Below the pieces are notes generated by a model, which did no database searches, was not told the DNA's origin, and saw only the letters and a program-made list of their open reading frames with translations. A program made the position numbers and the translations under genes. Positions 59,238 through 64,000 of a DNA stretch of 64,000 bases are shown in pieces (within the stretch, counting starts at the first letter, position 1; the number at the start of each line of letters is the position of its first letter). Origin of the DNA: Pseudomonadota bacterium (GTDB taxonomy: Bacteria; Pseudomonadota; Alphaproteobacteria; Rhizobiales; Xanthobacteraceae); assembly GCA_023404675.1 (NCBI GenBank), contig JAEYAW010000010.1, forward strand, positions 1-64,000, written 5' to 3'.

Positions 59238-60410
59238 TTACGCAGCCTTGGGCAGCGCGGCCTTGGTCTCGACGAAGGCCCAGTCGAGCCACTGGGTCAG
59301 CGCTGCGACATCGGCGGTTTCGACCGTTGCGCCGCACCAGATGCGCAGGCCCGGAGGCGCGTCACGGTAAGCGCCGAGGTCGTAACCCGCGCCTTCCTTC
59401 TCGACCAGCGACACCAGCGACTTGGCGAACGCGGCCTGCGCGTCGGCCGGCAGCGCCGTGATCGCCGGATCGACCACTTTCATGCACACCGAGGTGTTGG
59501 AGCGGATCGCCGGATCGGCCGCGAGGAAATCGATCCACGGCGTTTTGGCGGCCCAGTCCGTCAGCACCTTGGTGTTGGCGTCCGCGCGCGCGATCAGCGC
59601 CTTGAGACCGCCGAGCGACTTGGCCCAGTTCAACGCGTCGAGATAGTCTTCCACGCACAGCATCGACGGCGTGTTGATGGTCTCGCCGACGAAGATGCCG
59701 TCGATCAGCTTGCCGCCCTTGGTCATGCGAAAGATTTTCGGCAGCGGCCACGCGGGCGTATAGCTTTCAAGGCGGGCCACCGCGCGCGGCGACAGGATCA
59801 GCATGCCGTGCGCAGCCTCGCCGCCCAACGCCTTCTGCCAGGAGAAGGTGACGACATCGAGCTTGGCCCAGTCGAGCGGCTGCGCAAAGGCGGCCGAGGT
59901 GGCGTCGCAGATCGTCAGTCCTTCGCGGTCGGCCTTGATCCAGTCTGCGTTCGGCACGCGTACACCGGAGGTGGTGCCATTCCAGGTGAAGACGATATCG
60001 GAGGCCGGATCGGCCTTGGTGAGATCGGGGATTTCGCCGTAACCGGACTTCAGCGTGGTGACGTCCTTGAGCTTGAGCTGCTTCACGACGTCCGTGACCC
60101 AGCCTTCGCCGAACGATTCCCATGCAATCATGGTGACAGGGCGTGCGCCGAGCAGCGACCACAGCGCCATTTCGACCGCGCCGGTGTCCGAAGCCGGAAC
60201 GATGCCGATCTTATAATCGGCCGGAATTTCCAGAACTTCGCGCGTCAGGTCGATGGCAAGCTTCAGCTTGGTCTTGCCGACCTTGGCGCGGTGCGAGCGC
60301 CCGAGGGCGGCATCGGTAAGAGCTTGGGGGGTCCAGCCGGGGCGCTTGGCGCAGGGGCCGGAGGAAAAATGCGGCACGGTCGGCCGCGCGGCAGGCTTCG
60401 CTGCAGTCAT
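59238..60410 (-). CDS. serC: Phosphoserine aminotransferase
   Basis: The 390-residue protein starts at ATG 60410 and has SerC features: PHFSSGPCAKRPGWTP, LGRSHRAKVGKTKLK, the PLP-lysine segment VVTFSWQKALGGEAAHGMLI and a SMLCVEDYLDALNWAKSLGG helix. It makes 3-phosphoserine. The sequence is of the alphaproteobacterial SerC type and of normal length. serA follows in the same direction, with a repeat-containing spacer of 151 bp. Confidence 0.96.
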   Translation of the reverse strand: MTAAKPAARPTVPHFSSGPCAKRPGWTPQALTDAALGRSHRAKVGKTKLKLAIDLTREVLEIPADYKIGIVPASDTGAVEMALWSLLGARPVTMIAWESFGEGWVTDVVKQLKLKDVTTLKSGYGEIPDLTKADPASDIVFTWNGTTSGVRVPNADWIKADREGLTICDATSAAFAQPLDWAKLDVVTFSWQKALGGEAAHGMLILSPRAVARLESYTPAWPLPKIFRMTKGGKLIDGIFVGETINTPSMLCVEDYLDALNWAKSLGGLKALIARADANTKVLTDWAAKTPWIDFLAADPAIRSNTSVCMKVVDPAITALPADAQAAFAKSLVSLVEKEGAGYDLGAYRDAPPGLRIWCGATVETADVAALTQWLDWAFVETKAALPKAA

Positions 60411-60547
60411 CGTCTATCCTTCCAGATAGTAAGCCTCCCGTTGGGGGGAGGTGTCCCGCGGGCGGAGATATGGGAATCCGGGACTGCGGTCAAGTGACGC
60501 GTTGCGGTCGCGATAAAATATTTCGTGAGCAACTGCGTCGCGGAAAA

Positions 60548-61126
60548 TTAAAGTTTCAGGTCCCGCTCCGCCTCACCGATCCACCTCCGCAGCGCGGCAT
60601 ACGCCGTCAGATCGAATCCGCCTTCCGGAGCGACGCGGCTGTAGGCGAGCAGCGCGACATCCGCAAGCGTGACGGCCTCACCGACCAGAAACTGGCTGTT
60701 CGACAGATGACGATCCATCAGCGCCAGCGCCGCCTCGCCGCGCTTCACCCGCTCGGGTTCGCGCTGGTCGCGAGACCTGCCGAGGTAAACCATCTGGAAT
60801 CGGCAGACCGCGATGTAAGGCTCGTGACTGTACTGCTCCCAGAACAGCCACGCGTCCATCCTCGCCTGCGCAAAGTCATCCTCCGGAATGAAACGGCTGC
60901 CCCGGGCAAGATAGCGGATGATGGCATTGGACTGCGCCAGCGTTCGCCCGTCGTCGAATACGACCACCGGCACCTGCCCGGCCGGATTGAGCGCGAGAAA
61001 CTCCGGGGTGCGCGTCTCCCCGTTCGTCACTTCGGTGGCCACCCAGGTGTACGGTATGTTCAGCGCGTCACAGATCCACTTCACCTTCAGACAGTTGCCC
61101 GAGCCAATATTTCCATAAATCTTCAC
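60548..61126 (-). CDS. Glutathione S-transferase family protein
   Basis: The 192-residue protein has the thioredoxin-like N-terminal domain (MKIYGNIGSGNCLKVKWICD; NPAGQVPVVVFDDGRTLAQS with cis-Pro and the SNAI glutathione site) and a helical C-terminal domain (ALALMDRHLSNSQFLVGEAV, LADVALLAYSRVAPEGGFD). It probably conjugates or reduces glutathione-linked substrates. The substrate cannot be told from sequence. Confidence 0.93.
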   Translation of the reverse strand: MKIYGNIGSGNCLKVKWICDALNIPYTWVATEVTNGETRTPEFLALNPAGQVPVVVFDDGRTLAQSNAIIRYLARGSRFIPEDDFAQARMDAWLFWEQYSHEPYIAVCRFQMVYLGRSRDQREPERVKRGEAALALMDRHLSNSQFLVGEAVTLADVALLAYSRVAPEGGFDLTAYAALRRWIGEAERDLKL

Positions 61127-61243
61127 GCTGTCGTCCCTTTAGGGTTGGTCGCCTCAACGGCGAACCACATTGGTTGCAAATTTCTCTTGCGCAACTCTTT
61201 TGTTTTCTCGCAAACTCACGTCGGCGGCTTGGGGGCAAGAGCC

Positions 61244-61816
61244 ATGCGTTGTGTTGCGTTGGTGGGAGTGGCGTTGCTGACGGCCGCGTGCCAGATGCGC
61301 GATCCTTACGTGAGCCTGTCGGACACCACGCGATCCGGGGCGTGGCAGATCGATCGGCAGACCGACCGCGTCACCGGCGCGACGCTGCCGAGCGCCGCCA
61401 CCATGGGAACGGCTTCCAGCAGCAACGATCCCTATCCGCGCTGGGCACAGCTCCAGCTCACCTGCTTCGAGAAACAGCCACTCGTGCGCTTCGCTTTCGC
61501 GTTCAAGGTCGGCTCCGACAAGAACTCGACGCTTGGCTATCGGTTCGACGACAAGCCGGGACACGACAGCGCAAACTCGCGTATTCTCACCGGCTACACC
61601 GTCGCGGTGATCGAGGACCGCGCCGAGGTGATCCGTTTCGTCGAGGAGCTGGCGACCTCTCAAATTCTTTACGTGCGCATCCGCTCGCTGAACGCCGGCC
61701 GCACCTCGGCCGAATTCAAGCTGGACGGCGCACCGGCCGCCATCGCCGCTGGCTTCGCCGACTGCCCGCCGACGTCTCCGCCGCCGCAACCACAGCCGTC
61801 TCGCCGCACGGCGTGA
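61244..61816 (+). CDS. Hypothetical lipoprotein
   Basis: From ATG 61244 (MRCVALVGVALLTAACQMRD), after GGGGGCAAGA, the 190-residue product has a lipobox LTAAC. The mature part contains LQLTCFEKQPLVRFAFAFKV and RILTGYTVAVIEDRAEVIRF, predicted as a small beta-rich domain seen in other alphaproteobacterial lipoproteins. It ends in a proline-rich tail. The frame upstream to 60470 is not supported. Confidence 0.8.
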   Translation: MRCVALVGVALLTAACQMRDPYVSLSDTTRSGAWQIDRQTDRVTGATLPSAATMGTASSSNDPYPRWAQLQLTCFEKQPLVRFAFAFKVGSDKNSTLGYRFDDKPGHDSANSRILTGYTVAVIEDRAEVIRFVEELATSQILYVRIRSLNAGRTSAEFKLDGAPAAIAAGFADCPPTSPPPQPQPSRRTA

Positions 61817-61826
61817 TGGGTCGGCG

Positions 61827-62093
61827 CTAGCCGAACCGCGCCCGGCTGCGCTCTCTCGCCTTCTCCGCCTCGATCTCGCGATCGCGCGGCGGCGCACCCG
61901 TATGCAGCGACCGCAGCAAGCGGTCGGCTACGGCCGCCACGTCCTCGACCGCCGCCTCGAACGCGGCTGCATTGGCGGCCGACGGCCTGTTGAAACCGGA
62001 CAGCTTGCGCACGAACTGCAGGGACGCCGCGCGGATTTCGTCTTCCGTCGCCGGCGGTTCGAAATTGAACAATGTCCTGATGTTACGGCACAT
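61827..62093 (-). CDS. DUF2277 family protein
   Basis: From ATG 62093 (MCRNIRTLFNFEPPATEDEI) the 88-residue product has the diagnostic MCRNI.tLfNFePpAT start of DUF2277, then AASLQFVRKLSGFNRPS. Function unknown; possible link to metal or nucleic acid binding through the single N-terminal Cys is untested. Confidence 0.95.
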   Translation of the reverse strand: MCRNIRTLFNFEPPATEDEIRAASLQFVRKLSGFNRPSAANAAAFEAAVEDVAAVADRLLRSLHTGAPPRDREIEAEKARERSRARFG

Positions 62094-62196
62094 CGGGTTC
62101 ATGCCTCCATGTCGTTGGCGAAACGATACGTTCACGTTCCACGACCTTCTTGTCGGGAAACGGGCGGCCCGCCCATCGGCCACCCAATACATTTAC

Positions 62197-62489
62197 ATGA
62201 TGCGGAACGCCCTTTTCTTCGTATTTCTCGCCATCGACGGCATGGCGCTGCTGATCGCCCTGTATTTCTTCCGTATCGGCATCGGCGACGGATCGATCTC
62301 ATCGTGCAACATCGGGCCATGGCTCCTCCTGCTTGCAGGTTTCGTTGTCCTGCTGCGAGGTGGACTGGCGCTGAACGCCCGAGGACGGCGCGGCGCGGCA
62401 ACCGCCCTGCTGGCGCTGCTGGGCATTCCGGGTTTTTCGCCGCCCTGCTCGTCCTCCCGACGGTCGTCTTCCCGCCGCGCCGGAGCTGA
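62197..62489 (+). pseudogene. Small membrane protein with a likely frameshift
   Basis: The frame from ATG 62197 (MMRNALFFVFLAIDGMALLI) encodes two membrane helices up to ALLALLGIPGF. There the expected third helix (FFAALLVLPTVVFPPRRS) continues only in another frame, one base away at a run of five T near 62432, to a stop at 62489. It is either a true frameshift mutation or a sequencing error in a homopolymer. Confidence 0.55.
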
Positions 62490-62614
62490 TTGGCTGAATT
62501 GGCGGAAAGCTTTCAACGGAACTGTAAGGAACCGTGCGCTAGAACAATCGCGCCATTTGCAATTCCGCCGATACTGGCGTCTCACTGAATATCACCGAAA
62601 GATTGGATTTTCAC

Positions 62615-63247
62615 ATGCAACCCGGATCCGGTACCCTCCAGTCCCTGTTCGACAACTTCGCGACTGCGAAAGTGATGCACCGGCGCAACTTCATGGTCGC
62701 GGCCGGCGCAACGCTCGCGGCAACCACCGGCGGCCCGACGCTGGCGCTTGCCCAGTCGGCGGCCTCCGTCCCCACGGAGCAGGACCGCAAGCACATGGCG
62801 ATGGCGATCGAGCTGATGCACAAGGCGGGCGTCGTCGAAAAGACCGGCGGCGCATTCGGCGCGGTGGTTGTGCTGAACAACGAGGTGATCGGCGCGTCCG
62901 GCAACAGCGTGCTGCGCGACAACGATCCAACCTGCCACGCCGAGGTCAACGCCATGCGCATGGCGTGCAAGAAAGTCGGCTCGCCGCACATCAAGGGCGC
63001 GACGATGTTCTCGAGCTGCGAGCCCTGCCCGATGTGCTATTCGACCGCCTACTGGGCGCGTCTCGACAAGATCTACTATGCCGCGTCGTGGAGCGACTAC
63101 GCGGACCTGTTCGACGACTCCAACATCAACGACGACATGAAGCTGCCTTACGACAAACGGGCCGTGAAGGTGTCGCAGTTGATGCGGGAGGACGCGCAGA
63201 AAGTCTGGCTCGACTATCGCAAGATGCCGGAAAAGACTCGCTACTGA
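62615..63247 (+). CDS. Tat-exported nucleoside/guanine deaminase-like protein
   Basis: From ATG 62615 (MQPGSGTLQSLFDNFATAKV) the 210-residue product has a twin-arginine signal (HRRNFMVAAGATLAATTGG). A cytidine-deaminase-fold domain follows: CHAEVNAMRMACKKVG with the zinc His and catalytic Glu, and SSCEPCPMCYSTAYWARLDK with the two zinc cysteines. It resembles guanine or nucleoside deaminases but is exported folded, which is unusual. The TTG at 62603 is an alternative start. Confidence 0.9.
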   Translation: MQPGSGTLQSLFDNFATAKVMHRRNFMVAAGATLAATTGGPTLALAQSAASVPTEQDRKHMAMAIELMHKAGVVEKTGGAFGAVVVLNNEVIGASGNSVLRDNDPTCHAEVNAMRMACKKVGSPHIKGATMFSSCEPCPMCYSTAYWARLDKIYYAASWSDYADLFDDSNINDDMKLPYDKRAVKVSQLMREDAQKVWLDYRKMPEKTRY

Positions 63248-63271
63248 CGCCCGCACATCCGGCCTTTCAAG

Positions 63272-63300
63272 AGGAGCGCCTGTTGCGGGCGCTCCTTTTT
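63272..63300 (+). terminator. Intrinsic terminator after the deaminase gene
   Basis: AGGAGCGCC pairs with GGCGCTCCT and is followed by TTTTT at 63296-63300, 25 bp after the stop. It is a typical rho-independent terminator. Confidence 0.85.
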
Positions 63301-63355
63301 GTGTTCACTGTTCTGTACGCCAATGCCGACAGCCGGAGACAGGGAGGATACCGGA

Positions 63356-63835
63356 ATGGACCAATTGCTGCCGCTTGCCAAACAGGTCGCGGACAAGCTC
63401 ATCGCGCGGGGCGACACCATCGCCGTCGCCGAATCATCGACTGGCGGGCTGATCTCGGCGGCGCTGCTCGCTGTGCCCGGCGCGTCGGCCTATTATCGCG
63501 GCGGCATGGTGATCTATACGCCGAAGGCCCGCGCCGCCGTGGCCCAGCTCTCGAAAGAAGATATGAACGGCATGCGCGGCGCGACCGAGCCCTACGCATC
63601 GCTGCTCGCAGCTCGCGCCCGCGATCAACTGGCCGCCACATGGGGCTTATCGGAAACCGGCGCGAGCGGGCCGAGCGGCAACCGTTACGGCGATCCGTCA
63701 GGCCATTCCTGCATGGCCATTGCCGGTCCGGTCATGCAGGTCGTCACGCTGGAAACCGGCGACAGCGACCGCATCCGCAACATGCACGCCTTCGCGGCCC
63801 ATGCGCTGAGGCTGCTGGACGAGGCGCTGGGCTGA
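63356..63835 (+). CDS. CinA-family protein (nicotinamide-nucleotide amidohydrolase domain)
   Basis: From ATG 63356 (MDQLLPLAKQVADKLIARGD), after GGGAGG, the 159-residue product has the CinA C-terminal domain: TIAVAESSTGGLISAALLAV, GASAYYRGGMVIYTPKARAA and GASGPSGNRYGDPSGHSCMA. Family members deamidate NMN in pyridine nucleotide salvage. It is the single-domain form without the N-terminal MoaB-like part. Confidence 0.92.
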   Translation: MDQLLPLAKQVADKLIARGDTIAVAESSTGGLISAALLAVPGASAYYRGGMVIYTPKARAAVAQLSKEDMNGMRGATEPYASLLAARARDQLAATWGLSETGASGPSGNRYGDPSGHSCMAIAGPVMQVVTLETGDSDRIRNMHAFAAHALRLLDEALG

Positions 63836-63874
63836 TTTTTCGAACCTGCCGACCTGACCAACGTTGAGCGGCAA

Positions 63875-63972
63875 CCGTCACCCTGAGGTGCCGTTGCGCA
63901 GCAATGGCCTCGAAGGGCGACAGCCATCCTTCGAGGCTCGCTGCACTCGCGCCTCAAGATAACGTCGCGGCC
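63875..63972. repeat. Intergenic repeat at window end
   Basis: CCGTCACCCTGAGGTGCCG and GGCCTCGAAGGGCGACAG are followed by CATCCTTCGAGGCTCGC and CGCCTCAAGATAACG. This is the same repeat class as at 59105-59215. No gene is seen from 63836 to the window end. Confidence 0.6.
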
Positions 63973-64000
63973 CGACACATCCTCAATGCCCGTCGAACGC

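Overview
The window looks like the chromosome of an alphaproteobacterium of the Bradyrhizobium/Afipia/Oligotropha/Rhodopseudomonas group. The evidence is high GC, a serA-serC pair, a MucR regulator, families typical of that group (DUF6456, DUF3551, DUF2336, DUF1491, DUF5330, DUF2277, DUF1214/DUF1254) and the short intergenic palindromes that litter those genomes. The genus is inferred from remembered family distribution, not from a search.

Layout. 1-3260: a flank with a partial GH19-type endolysin, an endolysin-like remnant, two acyltransferases (one a fragment) and two paralogous small ORFs. 3513-35218, almost all on the minus strand: a structural gene cluster of the Rhodobacter capsulatus gene transfer agent (RcGTA) type, read from high to low coordinates. 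It runs TerS, TerL, portal, two small proteins, prohead protease, major capsid, connector, head closure, tail terminator, major tail protein, chaperones, tape measure, DUF2460, DUF2163, NlpC/P60 peptidase, the TIM-barrel baseplate protein and DUF2793. 35279-63835: ordinary chromosomal genes: two large secreted proteins with related C-termini, PBP1A, a hexapeptide acetyltransferase, a cell-cycle-type histidine kinase, SufE, MucR, a glycosyltransferase, SerA, SerC, a GST, a Tat-exported deaminase and a CinA-family protein.

The unusual part is what sits inside the GTA head module. Directly after the prohead protease (28544-29596) and next after the capsid gene (20723-21766) lie two full-length genes for modular toxin-like proteins. 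They share about 190 N-terminal residues: a basic helical domain, then a PRVPAG...GGQW linker and an ENTWEPGAQYAQ leader. Each ends in a variable HNH-type domain (HHIVE motif) and overlaps by 4 bp a DUF2019 gene that looks like its immunity gene. Behind each full-length gene is a tail of start-less or broken toxin C-terminal cassettes, most still carrying part of the leader and an immunity gene. They include HHIVE HNH domains, CxxCG...DHQ...QCxxC HNH domains and RNase A-like domains, with at least four immunity families. This is the arrangement of orphan cassettes behind CdiA and Rhs toxins, here placed in the capsid operon of a gene transfer agent. The simplest hypothesis is that the particle, or the lysis that releases it, delivers polymorphic toxins between kin.

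Other insertions in the cluster are a GGDEF diguanylate cyclase between TerL and portal, a self-maturing trypsin-like protease, and a TetR/membrane-protein pair with duplicated 16-bp operators. The cassette regions are visibly richer in A+T than the structural genes and contain many frameshifts, which suggests acquisition and decay. All coordinates and motifs come from reading the sequence; family names come from recognition and were not checked by a database search.
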